DNA of 64,000 nt from Lactobacillus sp. ESL0677 (GCF_029392875.1 NZ_CP113946.1:1364001-1428000), one strand, 5' to 3'; shown: positions 26,723 through 36,927, counted from the first letter of the stretch. The notes: generated from the letters alone by a model not told the origin. Program-made: numbers and translations.

Positions 26723-29392
26723 TTACTTTGCATCGTACCAATTATGGCCCCAACCTGAGTCAGCAATCAGCGGAATATCAAGTCGAACTGCAGACTGCAT
26801 CACTTCTGGGACAATCTTCTTAATCGTTTCTAGTTCATCCTTAGGAACATCAAAAATCAACTCATCATGCACCTGCACCACCATCTTGGTCTTAAGGTGC
26901 AACTCGTCTAACTTTTGTTGCATGTTAATCATGGCAATCTTAATAATGTCGGCAGCTGACCCCTGAATTGGCGAATTAATCGCGGTTCTTTCCGCAAATG
27001 ACCGCACATTAAAGTTCTTGGCATGAATGTCAGGCAAATAGCGCCGCCGGTGCATGATTGTTTCGGCGTAGCCTTTTTCACGTGCTTCCTGAACAGCCTT
27101 GTCCATATAATCGCGAATTTGCGGATATTGTTCAAAATAATTATCAATAAATTCTTTGGCTTGCTTGCGGCTAATGTTCAAATTCTTGGACAGGCCATAA
27201 TCGGAAATGCCATAAACAATCCCAAAGTTAACGGCCTTGGCCCGGCGACGCATCAGCGGTGTGACTTCATCTGGAGAATCTAAATGGAAAATCTTCATCG
27301 CGGTATGTGAGTGAATATCATACCCGGTCTTGAAGGCTTCCTGCATATGCTCATCACCAGAAACCTGCGCCAATACCCGCAATTCAATTTGCGAATAATC
27401 GCAAGAGAAAATATAGCCATCAGGAGTACTTGGCACAAACGCCTTGCGAATTTGCTTGCCTTCCTCTGTTCTTGTTGGGATATTTTGCAAGTTAGGATCA
27501 ACTGAAGACAATCGACCTGTTGCCGTTAACGTTTGTAAATAACGCGTATGGACGCGACCATCTTTTTGAATTACATCCAGCAATCCCTTGACGTAAGTTG
27601 ACTGAATTTTAGCAATTTGCCGGTAAGTCAAAATCTCGTCAATAACCGGGCTCTGCTCTTTTAACTGGTTTAAAACATCAACTGAAGTGGAATAACCAGT
27701 TTTAGTCTTTTTAACCGGTGGCAAGCCCATCTTTTCAAACAAAATGTGCCCTAATTGCTTAGGCGAGTTAAGATTAAAGCGCTCCCCAGCCTCTTGGTAA
27801 ATTTTGTTCTCAAGTTCCTGTAATTCAACTGCAAACTCGTTCTGCAACTGAATTAAAGTGCCAGCTTGCACCTTAATGCCGTTTATTTCCATCACCGCTA
27901 AAACGCGTGCTACTGGAATTTCAATGCTAGCATACAGATCGTCTTGCTCATGATCCTTAAGGCGCTTGAGTAATTCATTCTTTAATCTAACAATTGACTG
28001 AGCCTTGCTGGCCAAATGACTGAACAAAATCTGGTCGTCATCAGGAATGTGTTCCTTTTTGCCCTTACCATAAACTTCAAAGTCACTCTTAACAGAATAG
28101 TCACCATACAAATGGCAAACCTCACCCATGTCATTGGAGTTGTTTTCATTATTTACCAAGTAAGATGCTAGAAGCATGTCGTAATCAATTCCATGAACAT
28201 GAATATCTAATCGGTTAAGGCCAACCATTGTCCGTTTAAGGTCAAAGACATCCTTCTTAATTTGAGCATTTTCTAAAAGTTGCTTTAACGGCTGGATTTG
28301 CAACAACTCAATATCACGACTGACATAAGTTTGCTCACCAATTTTAAGAGCAAAACCGACAAAGTCAGCCAAGTGATAATTAGCACCCAGCATCCCCAAA
28401 TAAAAACTAACAGTCGTCTGCTCGTCAACCTTAATTTGTTCTAATTGCTCCTTAGTCAGTTCAACATAGTCAATCTTAACTTCTTCTTTCGGGACATCAT
28501 CATCGCCAGTAGCAGCGGCATCTAGTTGACTTAAAAATTTGCGAAAATTCATCTTTTCGTAAAATTGCCGCAACTTGTCCTGATCAACTTTTTGCCACTT
28601 AACATCTGCCAAATTAATGGTCACTGGACTTTCACGGTCAATTGTCGCCAACTTTTTAGCTAAAAATGCCTTGTCCTGATCATTAATCAAGTTTTCCTTT
28701 AACTTGGACTTCTTCATGTCGGCGACATGCTCATAAAGACCTTCAACCGAGCCATATTGCTGGATTAAGCGTGAAGCCGTCTTCGGACCAACCTTGGTTA
28801 CGCCAGGATAATTATCAGAATTATCACCCATCAATGCCTTCATATCAATGAATTCGGTTGGTGTGACACCATTAACTTCCTTCATGTGCTCAGGAGTGTA
28901 GGCTTCGAGGTCTGAAACTCCAGACTTAGTTACCATGACTGTCGTCTTTTCTGAAGCCAGCTGGGTTAAGTCCTTATCCCCAGTAACAATCGTCACCGTC
29001 ATATTTTGTTCTTCACCAAGACGCGCAAAAGTACCAATAATATCATCGGCTTCATAATCTTTCAATTCGTAGGTGGCAATCCCCAAATCATGCAGCAATT
29101 CCTGAATATATGGTAGCTGCTCCAATAATTCTGGTGGTGTCTTTTGCCGACCACCCTTGTAGTCGCCATACATTTTATTTCTAAAAGTTGTCTTGCCGGC
29201 ATCAAAGGCAACCAGGACATAATCTGGCCTAACGTCTTTTAATAAAACATCCAGCATATTTTTAAAAGCATAAATAGCATTGGTGTGCAGACCCTCAGCG
29301 TTTTTGAAATTTTCGAGCTGCCGATAAAGTGCATAAAACGCACGAAAGGCAACAGAGTTACCATCAATTAAAAGTAATTTTTGATCAGCCAT
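26723..29392 (-). CDS. polA: DNA polymerase I
   Basis: An 889-residue repair polymerase. The N-terminal 5'-3' nuclease has LLLIDGNSVAFRAFYAL and DNSDNYPGVTKVGPKTA. The middle domain corresponds to the 3'-5' exonuclease fold but lacks the catalytic Asp-x-Glu; the equivalent strand reads TVSFYLGMLGANYHLADFVGFAL. Proofreading is therefore probably lost, as in Bacillus. The polymerase domain has DPNLQNIPTRTEEGKQIRKAF, FSCDYSQIELRVLA and VQVHDELIFDVP. I start it at MADQK (29392) behind AGGAGAA. Confidence 0.97.
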   Translation of the reverse strand: MADQKLLLIDGNSVAFRAFYALYRQLENFKNAEGLHTNAIYAFKNMLDVLLKDVRPDYVLVAFDAGKTTFRNKMYGDYKGGRQKTPPELLEQLPYIQELLHDLGIATYELKDYEADDIIGTFARLGEEQNMTVTIVTGDKDLTQLASEKTTVMVTKSGVSDLEAYTPEHMKEVNGVTPTEFIDMKALMGDNSDNYPGVTKVGPKTASRLIQQYGSVEGLYEHVADMKKSKLKENLINDQDKAFLAKKLATIDRESPVTINLADVKWQKVDQDKLRQFYEKMNFRKFLSQLDAAATGDDDVPKEEVKIDYVELTKEQLEQIKVDEQTTVSFYLGMLGANYHLADFVGFALKIGEQTYVSRDIELLQIQPLKQLLENAQIKKDVFDLKRTMVGLNRLDIHVHGIDYDMLLASYLVNNENNSNDMGEVCHLYGDYSVKSDFEVYGKGKKEHIPDDDQILFSHLASKAQSIVRLKNELLKRLKDHEQDDLYASIEIPVARVLAVMEINGIKVQAGTLIQLQNEFAVELQELENKIYQEAGERFNLNSPKQLGHILFEKMGLPPVKKTKTGYSTSVDVLNQLKEQSPVIDEILTYRQIAKIQSTYVKGLLDVIQKDGRVHTRYLQTLTATGRLSSVDPNLQNIPTRTEEGKQIRKAFVPSTPDGYIFSCDYSQIELRVLAQVSGDEHMQEAFKTGYDIHSHTAMKIFHLDSPDEVTPLMRRRAKAVNFGIVYGISDYGLSKNLNISRKQAKEFIDNYFEQYPQIRDYMDKAVQEAREKGYAETIMHRRRYLPDIHAKNFNVRSFAERTAINSPIQGSAADIIKIAMINMQQKLDELHLKTKMVVQVHDELIFDVPKDELETIKKIVPEVMQSAVRLDIPLIADSGWGHNWYDAK

Positions 29393-29483
29393 AATTCTCC
29401 TCATTATTCAATCGTCAGTTAATTCACATACCATTCTAACAGTTTTAACGGCTTCTAGCAGGTTACTGACTTAATTATGGTTT

Positions 29484-29515
29484 AAAAAAACTAGTCGCAT
29501 TGCAACTAGTTTCTT
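29484..29515 (-). terminator. Terminator after murC
   Basis: Minus-strand arms AACTAGT and ACTAGTT around a 9-base loop, then seven T (29484-29490), just after the murC stop. Confidence 0.85.
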
Positions 29516-29522
29516 AGTTAAT

Positions 29523-30839
29523 TTATTTCTGCAATAATTTAGCGAAGGCATCCTCGTATTTTGGAATGTCACCGGCACCCATGAAGATAATGACGCTGTC
29601 ATGATTCTGGGTTAAATCAGCGATATTTGCTAAATCAATTACTTCAGAACCCGGAATTTGTGCGGTTAAGTCTTCACTAGAAATATCACCGGTATTTTCA
29701 CGAGCTGAAGCGTAAATCGGTGTTACATAAGCCTTGTCGACACTACGCAAGATTTCCTCAAAATCCTTAGCATATTTTTTAGTTCGAGAAAATGTGTGTG
29801 GTTGAAAGACAACAACTAGGCGTTTACCCGGGAACTTTTGGCGAGCAGCTTGAATGGTAGCCCGCATCTCAGTTGGGTGGTGAGCGTAATCATCAATCAC
29901 ATTAATGTCGCCATAATCAGTTTCGGTGAAGCGGCGCTTAGCACCATGATAAGTTAACAAGCCCTCTTGAATATCTTTTAACGGAATATTTTCAGTATGC
30001 GCAACCGCAACAACCGCCGTTGTATTCAAAATATTATGGTCACCAAACAAATGAACAGTAAAGCGACCAATGTTTTCACCATGAGCCAACACATCAAAGG
30101 TTGAACCAGTCGTTGACCGTTCAATGTTCACAGCTTGAAAGTCATCACGATCATCAAAACCATAAGTGTACTTAGGAATACTGGTCTGCAATGCTTGCAG
30201 ACGGCTGTTGCCACCCCAGACAAAGAGTCCCTTCTTAGTTTGATCGGCTGCCGTCTGAAAGGCTGAGGTGTAATCAGCTTGATCTTTAAAATAATCGGGA
30301 TGATCGAAGTCAATGTTAGTCATAATTTGATAATCTGGGTGATATGCCAGGAAGTGGCGGCGGTATTCATCAGCCTCATAAACAAAGAAGCGCGAGTTCT
30401 GAACTCCCTTGCCCTCGCCATCACCGATTAAATAAGATGTCGGTGCAGCTTCACCAAGCACATGAGCTAATAATCCAGTGGTTGAAGTCTTACCATGCGT
30501 TCCAGAAATACCGATACTGGTATGCATAGCAACAACTTCCTCAACTGTATCTGGATAGCTCTGCCAAGCAATTCCTTGGTCCTCACATGCTTTAACTTCA
30601 ACGTTATCATCTTTAAAAGCATTGCCTTTAACAATTACCTGACCAGTAGGCTTAATATTAGCTGCCGCAAAGTCAGCAACTTCAATTCCAGCTTTTTCCA
30701 GCGGCACTTGAGTAAAGGTGTACTTCGTAATGTCACTGCCAGCCACATTGTAGCCCAAGTCGTGCAGCAATAATGCTAAGGAAGCCATTCCTGTACCCTT
30801 AATTCCAATAAACCAAATTTGTTTGTTTTTATCTAACAT
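29523..30839 (-). CDS. murC: UDP-N-acetylmuramate--L-alanine ligase
   Basis: Adds L-Ala to UDP-MurNAc in peptidoglycan precursor synthesis. 438 residues: an N-terminal nucleotide-binding fold (GIKGTGMASLALLLHDLGY), the ATP loop GISGTHGKTSTTGLLAHVL, the central NVIDDYAHHPTEM block and the C-terminal LVVVFQPHTFSRTK. It is complete. It is transcribed from just beside the insertion sequence; the 74 bases between its ATG and the IS target site must hold its promoter. Confidence 0.97.
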   Translation of the reverse strand: MLDKNKQIWFIGIKGTGMASLALLLHDLGYNVAGSDITKYTFTQVPLEKAGIEVADFAAANIKPTGQVIVKGNAFKDDNVEVKACEDQGIAWQSYPDTVEEVVAMHTSIGISGTHGKTSTTGLLAHVLGEAAPTSYLIGDGEGKGVQNSRFFVYEADEYRRHFLAYHPDYQIMTNIDFDHPDYFKDQADYTSAFQTAADQTKKGLFVWGGNSRLQALQTSIPKYTYGFDDRDDFQAVNIERSTTGSTFDVLAHGENIGRFTVHLFGDHNILNTTAVVAVAHTENIPLKDIQEGLLTYHGAKRRFTETDYGDINVIDDYAHHPTEMRATIQAARQKFPGKRLVVVFQPHTFSRTKKYAKDFEEILRSVDKAYVTPIYASARENTGDISSEDLTAQIPGSEVIDLANIADLTQNHDSVIIFMGAGDIPKYEDAFAKLLQK

Positions 30840-30912
30840 TTCATTTGCTCCAAATTTTATTCAATAATCGTTTATTATTTTACCATTATTGCAGACAAAA
30901 GAGTAACAAGTG

Positions 30913-30921
30913 CCGAATATA
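30913..30921 (+). repeat. Target-site duplication, left copy (CCGAATATA)
   Basis: Nine bases directly bordering the IS left end, identical to 32488-32496 on the other side. This is a direct repeat expected from transposition; 9 bp is typical of the ISLre2 family. Confidence 0.9.
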
Positions 30922-32487
30922 GTTAGTGTCAACTTTTTGTGGGTAATAAACTTTAAGCCTTTACCTGCTGCTATTTGTAGTTTTTGCTTTTAAATTATTT
31001 GCTCGGGTAAATCAAATATCTGCCCGCCATTAATGATCCCTTGATTCCAATAATGTATCTTGGTCGTTTCGCCAAAGTCTGCTTGAAAATGCTCATAATA
31101 CGGTCTGTTCTTTGCCTTAAAACGATGGTCTACTTGTCTAATTCTTTGCTCTTTAGCAGCTTTTCGTTGCTCGTTAAGCAAATATTGGCTAATATCGCCG
31201 CCATTTAACTGGAAGATAATGCTTCTGGCTACACTTTCAGCTCCTACCTTACTCCAGCCCATTGGTCTTGAACTCAATCTTTCTGACAAATAATGACTGA
31301 TGTGGCCTTCAGCGGTGCAACGCTGATAATCAGGTTCTTGCGTATTGAGAATAGCTTGCCAATTACTTAAAAGATAAGTTTTAGCTTGGTTAAGAGCTGC
31401 AGTTTGGCTTGGCGTTAAGCTAGGATCACTAAAACGAGTTTCAAAGTATAATTCTACTTTATCCCGCTGACCACTTAAAGCCCAATGATATAAGCAATAA
31501 GCGGCGGCTGCCTTAGTATTAACAGCGGCTTGACGGCAATACTTTAATAAATGAAAGCGATCCAAGACAAACTTACAGTTAGGTAGATATTTAGCGCCCG
31601 CCTTAATCCAAGGCGCGCCATCACCAGCAAGATAAAACTGCTTAGCTTGCGGATAATTGGCTTCTAAATAACACAGCACCTCGTCCCACAGCTGTTCATT
31701 AGCCGCGCCAGCATAAGTACCAGTAAAATATTTGGGCTGAATTAAACAATGCCGTTTTTGGCTCTCATCATAGCCTTCATGTAAGTATACTAACTTCATA
31801 AAATGGTTACTGCCATCTTGAAAAGCGACATGATCTTCATCAGCTTCTAAATAAACAATTTGCTTATTTCGTGGTTGCACCTGATCAGGTTGATTAGGCA
31901 ATAGCTGGCCTGCACGATGAACAATATTCATAACCGTTGTTTTAGAATGGATATCACTGTATTTAAGTAAATCAATGGCTGCCTGATAATGATATTTAGC
32001 TACGTTTTCTAAAACAGCCGCCTTAAAGCCTAAGGTCATCCGGCTATACTTGGTGAAAGCTAAGGCTTGATCAAGCCAAAAGAAATAATGTTGGTCTTGT
32101 TTATCTTGGTAATAAGTACGCTTAAAAGTTAATTGCCCATACAAAGTCTGCTTAATACATGTACGCATGGCTTTAACTTCATACTGCTTTTTGCGACTAG
32201 GCAACTGCTTATAACTAGCATCAAGCTGCTCAAGATAAGAACCAATTAGCTTTAAACCCCAATGGCGCAATTTCTGCATGAATGCTTCTAAGACATCATC
32301 GAAAGTAAGCTGACAGTCCAGCAGCTTATTAGTATCAGTAGTTAAATTATCTAACAAAAGCTGTAAATCTTGTAGTAAACTAGTCATATAGAAGAAAACC
32401 TTTCTGAATGTAAATTTTGTTCAAACTACATTTTAGCAGAAGGTTCTCTTCTATTTTTTATTTTCCCCACAAATACTTTACGCTAAC
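30922..32487 (-). mobile_element. ISLre2-family insertion sequence, complete, 1566 bp
   Basis: The ends are imperfect terminal inverted repeats. The left reads GTTAGTGTCAACTTTTTGTG inward from 30922 and the right (complement) GTTAGCGTAAAGTATTTGTG from 32487, 18 of 22 positions matching when extended to GG. One ORF encodes a full-length transposase. An exact 9-bp direct repeat (CCGAATATA) flanks the element. Intact ends, transposase and duplication point to a recent, possibly still active insertion. It lies between murC and the lanthipeptide synthetase gene and interrupts no visible ORF. Confidence 0.95.
30990..32387 (-). CDS. ISLre2-family (UPF0236) transposase
   Basis: A 465-residue DDE-type transposase of the UPF0236/ISLre2 family. 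Recognised blocks are YLEADEDHVAFQDG (first catalytic Asp region), FYLAGDGAPWIKAGAKYLPN (second Asp), FVLDRFHLLKYCRQA, and a C-terminal part with GHISHYLSERLSSRPMGWS that should supply the Glu. Full length, no frameshift. A GAAAGG ribosome site lies before the ATG. Confidence 0.93.
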   Translation of the reverse strand: MTSLLQDLQLLLDNLTTDTNKLLDCQLTFDDVLEAFMQKLRHWGLKLIGSYLEQLDASYKQLPSRKKQYEVKAMRTCIKQTLYGQLTFKRTYYQDKQDQHYFFWLDQALAFTKYSRMTLGFKAAVLENVAKYHYQAAIDLLKYSDIHSKTTVMNIVHRAGQLLPNQPDQVQPRNKQIVYLEADEDHVAFQDGSNHFMKLVYLHEGYDESQKRHCLIQPKYFTGTYAGAANEQLWDEVLCYLEANYPQAKQFYLAGDGAPWIKAGAKYLPNCKFVLDRFHLLKYCRQAAVNTKAAAAYCLYHWALSGQRDKVELYFETRFSDPSLTPSQTAALNQAKTYLLSNWQAILNTQEPDYQRCTAEGHISHYLSERLSSRPMGWSKVGAESVARSIIFQLNGGDISQYLLNEQRKAAKEQRIRQVDHRFKAKNRPYYEHFQADFGETTKIHYWNQGIINGGQIFDLPEQII

Positions 32488-32496
32488 CCGAATATA
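32488..32496 (+). repeat. Target-site duplication, right copy (CCGAATATA)
   Basis: Identical to 30913-30921 and directly adjoining the right IS end. Confidence 0.9.
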
Positions 32497-32546
32497 ATCA
32501 ATAAAGCATCAGGAACTATGAAATTTGATTTGCCATTTCAATTTAT

Positions 32547-35156
32547 TTAACAGAATAATTTAAATTGATCGCTTTTAAAAAGTGGCAGCCATGATCCCCA
32601 CTTATGCTGCTTAATATCATTAAGTACTAGTAATAAGCCACTATTACCAGTTGTCAAATCAAGTGATAGTTTATAGCCGAATCTTCCCTGAACGAAAACT
32701 GCATCTCCTTGACCTACAATATAATTATTAAGCAATTTTAGCTTGTGCGCTAATCGATTATCATCGGTTAAATTGGCAACTGCAGTATCCAAAACTATTA
32801 AGCTAATAAAGCCATCAAATAAGCCATCTAAATATGTTACAAAAACATCATTGGTTTTAATTAATTTTTGTAATATAGCTTTTTCATTCTGACTAATACT
32901 TTCGGGGCTGTCTTGCATAAATTCTATTAATAATAGCGCCAAACCCGCATTACCATGATTTACATACGGCATCAACCGTTCATAAGATAGTGTATTGTCT
33001 TTAATATAAGCAACTGTTTGATTAATTTCGAGTGAATTGTTCAATACCAAATGCAATATTCTTAAAGTCTCTATTCGATATTTTTCAGACTGAGTAGCAA
33101 CATGCATTTTCCACAAAAACAGAGCTGCACCTAACCAGCCTGTTAACAAACCACTATCACATTCTTTAGTATATTTTTCTGATTGAGTAAGTTCACTAAC
33201 CTTCTTAGCTAATAATTGTGCTTGCCGTAAATATTTCTGATCGTTATTCTGCAAATAAAACGTTAAGTAAGCTAGACCTACTCCAGAAATCCCAGAATAA
33301 ATTGAAATATCTTGCTTTAATTTACAAGACAACAATTTGTCCATAATTAACTCGCTCAACTCTTGATAGCCCTGTTCAGCTAAAACCACTGCAATACCTG
33401 TAAATCCTGTAAGTAACCCGCTATTATTATCCTGATTATCTAGCAATTTTTTAATAATAGGAATCTGCTGGTCAATCCAATTATGAATCTGGTGATTAAT
33501 CTTGCTATTTAAACAATTGGACCTTGTCAACGCCATAATTGCACCAAAAGCACCGTTAGCTACTGAATAATAACTAATTTGAGAATCATATTCAGGAATA
33601 TCACCACGAATTAAGCCCCGAAAATCAAAATCAAGATGTTGGATAATCCCTTGTGCTATTTCTGAGATATTTTTATCAAGGTTATCTATATCAAAACTTG
33701 TTTTTGGCTTAGATAAATTTGCTTGATAATGTTGTGGGTGTCGTGTAGCAGTATTAAAGTCTAGGCTCAACTTATTTTTCAAGCAATGAAAAAAGTCTAT
33801 AATTTCAGGACCAAATTCATCAGCAATATTTTTATCCTGTTCTTGCTCGATTTCAGGAGCCCAATCAAAACCACTGGCTATCGGTAAAATCATATAACGT
33901 GCAATCTTATACAAAGCAATGTTATCAGCTTCCTCAAAAGTGTGAGCATTAACATCAGCATAACCTGGTGTTGCCATCCCCGGCTGATATTTAGCAGTCA
34001 ATTTTTGCGAGTTTTCAAAGTCAATTAATTTAATGATATTGTCTGTTAAATTAAGTAAAATAACATTATCTGGCTGTAAATCACCAATCGCTATGCCATA
34101 ACTATGGATATGCTCAACTGCCACTGTCAATGCATTAATAATTGCAATACATTTTTGGGCATACTTCTTTTTTTCAGCTTTACTTGCAGTAAACGGATAC
34201 TGACTATCAATAAAGTCAGCCAATGTATCTCCTTCAAGATATTCTTCTACCAAGTATAAATGCTTCCATGCCTTAAATTTTTCAAAGACATTAACTGTCT
34301 CTGGAACATCATGCAACTTTGCCAAAGCCTTATATTCGCGTTCTACTCGCTCAAAACCATCCAAGCCATTAGCATCAAGACCGGCATGAGCACGACCTTC
34401 TTTTAAGACGCACTCATTACCATTTAAAGTTGCATGATAAACTCCACCAGCATTACTAAAATGCAACGCAGAGTCAATTCGATACTTCATCAATTGCTTA
34501 AATTCAGATTTGTTATATTGTTGAACATTAGATTGCAATTCAGCAGGTTCCACAATGAACTCAGGAACTTGATAGTATGGCGCTCTTTTATCTTCAATTA
34601 GATTTCCACGATTATCCCTGATGCAATATACTTCTTTACCATTAATTTTTGCTTTGATTTCTTTAAATGCACCGTAGCGATAAAAAATATGGGTATCGTG
34701 CCATTCCTTATCGCTTAAAATATATGGACCCTCTAAAAAGTCACTCGTAACTTGCGCTAGTTCATCAAGCAGCTCCACAAATTCTTTATCAGTTCTTGGG
34801 TAAACGGTAATGAACTTTCCTGAGCTTGCGCGGTCGCCATACTTTGAATTGCTTAGGACCAACTCATCAAAAGTATTCACAAATTTATATGTTACATGTT
34901 TAACTGCCAAATATTTACTAACAGCTAATAAGAGTTGCTGAGCATCCTTAATATTAGCTGAAATATGGATTTTCCAACCTTGTTCAGGCAATTGATGATC
35001 AAACAAAATGTAATGCCAATAATTATCACTATAATCATAAAGCTTGCCAGTTGGCTTAATATATTTAAAACCATCCTGCTGATTATTGTTAGGTTGATAA
35101 AATAATGTCTTGTCATCCTTGATAAACCCGAGATAGTCATTACCCGTTAATTCCAT
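32547..35156 (-). CDS. lanKC: Class III lanthipeptide synthetase (LanKC: lyase, kinase, zinc-less cyclase)
   Basis: An 869-residue trifunctional enzyme that phosphorylates Ser/Thr of a precursor, eliminates phosphate to dehydro residues and directs Cys addition. The N-terminal lyase (OspF/SpvC-like) shows GWKIHISAN (His64), SNSKYGDRASSGKFITVYP and GPYILSD. The kinase has YHATLNGNECVLKEG (Lys252), GDLQPDN (358-364, catalytic Asp) and LIDFENS (metal Asp). The LanC-like domain spans about 500-869 with repeats such as SGISGVGLAYL, TGWLGAALFLW and NHGNAGLALL. The position that carries the zinc Cys-His in LanC/LanL reads VNHGNAG, so zinc ligands are missing: class III rather than IV. Last gene of the lan operon; I see no terminator before the IS. 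Confidence 0.93.
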   Translation of the reverse strand: MELTGNDYLGFIKDDKTLFYQPNNNQQDGFKYIKPTGKLYDYSDNYWHYILFDHQLPEQGWKIHISANIKDAQQLLLAVSKYLAVKHVTYKFVNTFDELVLSNSKYGDRASSGKFITVYPRTDKEFVELLDELAQVTSDFLEGPYILSDKEWHDTHIFYRYGAFKEIKAKINGKEVYCIRDNRGNLIEDKRAPYYQVPEFIVEPAELQSNVQQYNKSEFKQLMKYRIDSALHFSNAGGVYHATLNGNECVLKEGRAHAGLDANGLDGFERVEREYKALAKLHDVPETVNVFEKFKAWKHLYLVEEYLEGDTLADFIDSQYPFTASKAEKKKYAQKCIAIINALTVAVEHIHSYGIAIGDLQPDNVILLNLTDNIIKLIDFENSQKLTAKYQPGMATPGYADVNAHTFEEADNIALYKIARYMILPIASGFDWAPEIEQEQDKNIADEFGPEIIDFFHCLKNKLSLDFNTATRHPQHYQANLSKPKTSFDIDNLDKNISEIAQGIIQHLDFDFRGLIRGDIPEYDSQISYYSVANGAFGAIMALTRSNCLNSKINHQIHNWIDQQIPIIKKLLDNQDNNSGLLTGFTGIAVVLAEQGYQELSELIMDKLLSCKLKQDISIYSGISGVGLAYLTFYLQNNDQKYLRQAQLLAKKVSELTQSEKYTKECDSGLLTGWLGAALFLWKMHVATQSEKYRIETLRILHLVLNNSLEINQTVAYIKDNTLSYERLMPYVNHGNAGLALLLIEFMQDSPESISQNEKAILQKLIKTNDVFVTYLDGLFDGFISLIVLDTAVANLTDDNRLAHKLKLLNNYIVGQGDAVFVQGRFGYKLSLDLTTGNSGLLLVLNDIKQHKWGSWLPLFKSDQFKLFC

Positions 35157-35170
35157 TATTGCCCTACTTT

Positions 35171-36895
35171 CTATTCATTAACTGCTAAAATTTGTTCCTT
35201 AACAAACTGCTGATACTTAGGAACTTTTTGCATTAAGTCTTTATGCGTGCCACTGCCAATAACGCGATGTTGATCCAAAAAGTAGATTTTGTCTGAATCA
35301 ACAATTGTTGACAGTCTGTGTGCGATCACAATTAAGGTTGTCTTCTGCCCCATCATAATTTTATTCAATGCATCCGAGACAATTTTTTCGGAATCAGGAT
35401 CTAAGTTGGATGTTGCTTCGTCTAATATTAAAAAGTTAGCGTTTCTTAAATATGCACGTGCCAATTGCAAACGCTGCCTCTGACCACCAGATAGACCCAC
35501 ACCTTGCTCCCCAACAACCGTTTGCAATCCTTGCGGTAATTTTTTGATTTCAGCAGCTAAGTTAGCTTTTTCAAGTGCCGACCAAATTTCACTGTCTTTT
35601 GGTTTTTGGGCTAAACCAAAGGTTAAATTCAAATAAATTGTTCCAGAAATAATTGTATTTTCTTGTGTCACAACAGCAAACATGTCCCGCCAAGTGCTCA
35701 ACTTATATTCTGACGCTTGTTCTTGACCCAAAAGTAGTTTTCCATGTTCTATCTCATACAGTCTTGCTAATAAGTTAATAATTGTTGTTTTCCCTGCACC
35801 AGATGGACCGACAATTGCTGTCTTCTTACCCGCTGCAAACTCAAGTGACACATTTTGTAAAACTGGTTCTTGATCGTTATAAGAAAAAGACACATTTTGC
35901 AAAACTAAATCGCCACATACAGGTAATTGTGATATTTGTTTTGTATAAACATCCTGTTCACCTTGCGTATTTAGAATCTTATTAAGCTTGACAGTCGCAC
36001 CTTTAGCTTGCTTATATCCCGCATAAAAGTTGCCTAAAGAGTTAATAGGATCAATTACCTGGAAAAGATATATTAAAAAAGAAACTAATGTTCCAATACT
36101 CAAACTCTGCTGCTGGACACGAATACCACCATAAATAATAATCATTAAAATGATGCCAAGAGTAAAAACGGTTTGGATTGGCCCAACAATTGAAAAAATC
36201 TTGTCAGTTCTCTTAGATACCTTAAAGAGATTATTAACAACGTCTTTAAAATTAGCTAAAACTGGCCGATAGGCATTATTTAACTTAATGCTGCGAATAT
36301 TGTAGAGATTTTCTGTACTTTGACCTGACAGTTCACTCAGCTTATTCTGCGTAATTACTGATAACTTTTCGCTAATCTTCCCGATAGGAATAGCAATAAA
36401 AATAATTAATGAAAAAGACAAAATAATAAATAATGTTAATCGCCAATCAAGACTAAAGAGAATTAAAAATGAACCAACAATCGTAATCAAACTATTAATC
36501 GTCGTTGGAATACTGCCAGTCATAAAATCCTGTACAACCTCAGCATCATTAATTACTCGACTTGAAAGCTGACCACTTCTTTTATCAGCGAAAAAGCTCA
36601 TTGGCAGTGTAAGTAAATGCTGCTCAACCTGCATCCGCACAGCAGCAATCTTGCGATCGCCAGCAACACTGATGAGATACTCACTAATTGCACTCACAAT
36701 AGCACTTAGAATAATTGCCACGGCAACTACTAACGCCAAATTGATATTCAAATGATGAACAATCTTGGTTTTAGCATCCACTAACTGCTTAATTACCAAT
36801 GGTACCCAAATATTGACAAAGGTTCCACAAACACTAAGCAATATCCCGAAAACAAATCCCCACGATAAAGTATATAAAGTTATCTTCTTTTCCAT
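35171..36895 (-). CDS. lanT: ABC exporter (half-transporter) of the lanthipeptide operon
   Basis: A 574-residue ABC transporter with fused membrane and ATPase domains. About six transmembrane segments occupy residues 1-300. The nucleotide-binding domain has Walker A GPSGAGKTTIINLLARLYE, Q-loop VVTQENTI, signature VGLSGGQRQRLQLARAYL, Walker B LILDEATSNLD and switch His IAHRLST. There is no N-terminal C39 peptidase domain, so it exports but probably does not cleave the leader. Upstream of lanKC by 14 bases and downstream of the precursor genes by 83. Exporting the modified peptides, or self-protection, is inferred from the operon. Confidence 0.9.
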   Translation of the reverse strand: MEKKITLYTLSWGFVFGILLSVCGTFVNIWVPLVIKQLVDAKTKIVHHLNINLALVVAVAIILSAIVSAISEYLISVAGDRKIAAVRMQVEQHLLTLPMSFFADKRSGQLSSRVINDAEVVQDFMTGSIPTTINSLITIVGSFLILFSLDWRLTLFIILSFSLIIFIAIPIGKISEKLSVITQNKLSELSGQSTENLYNIRSIKLNNAYRPVLANFKDVVNNLFKVSKRTDKIFSIVGPIQTVFTLGIILMIIIYGGIRVQQQSLSIGTLVSFLIYLFQVIDPINSLGNFYAGYKQAKGATVKLNKILNTQGEQDVYTKQISQLPVCGDLVLQNVSFSYNDQEPVLQNVSLEFAAGKKTAIVGPSGAGKTTIINLLARLYEIEHGKLLLGQEQASEYKLSTWRDMFAVVTQENTIISGTIYLNLTFGLAQKPKDSEIWSALEKANLAAEIKKLPQGLQTVVGEQGVGLSGGQRQRLQLARAYLRNANFLILDEATSNLDPDSEKIVSDALNKIMMGQKTTLIVIAHRLSTIVDSDKIYFLDQHRVIGSGTHKDLMQKVPKYQQFVKEQILAVNE

Positions 36896-36927
36896 AAGTA
36901 GACTCTCATTCTATTTCAACTAGTAAA

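Noticed and set aside
32547..35156. Class IV lanthipeptide synthetase (LanL) or a plain Ser/Thr protein kinase
   Set aside because: The LanC part lacks the zinc Cys-His-His/Cys ligands required for LanL, and the lyase and cyclase domains exclude a simple kinase.
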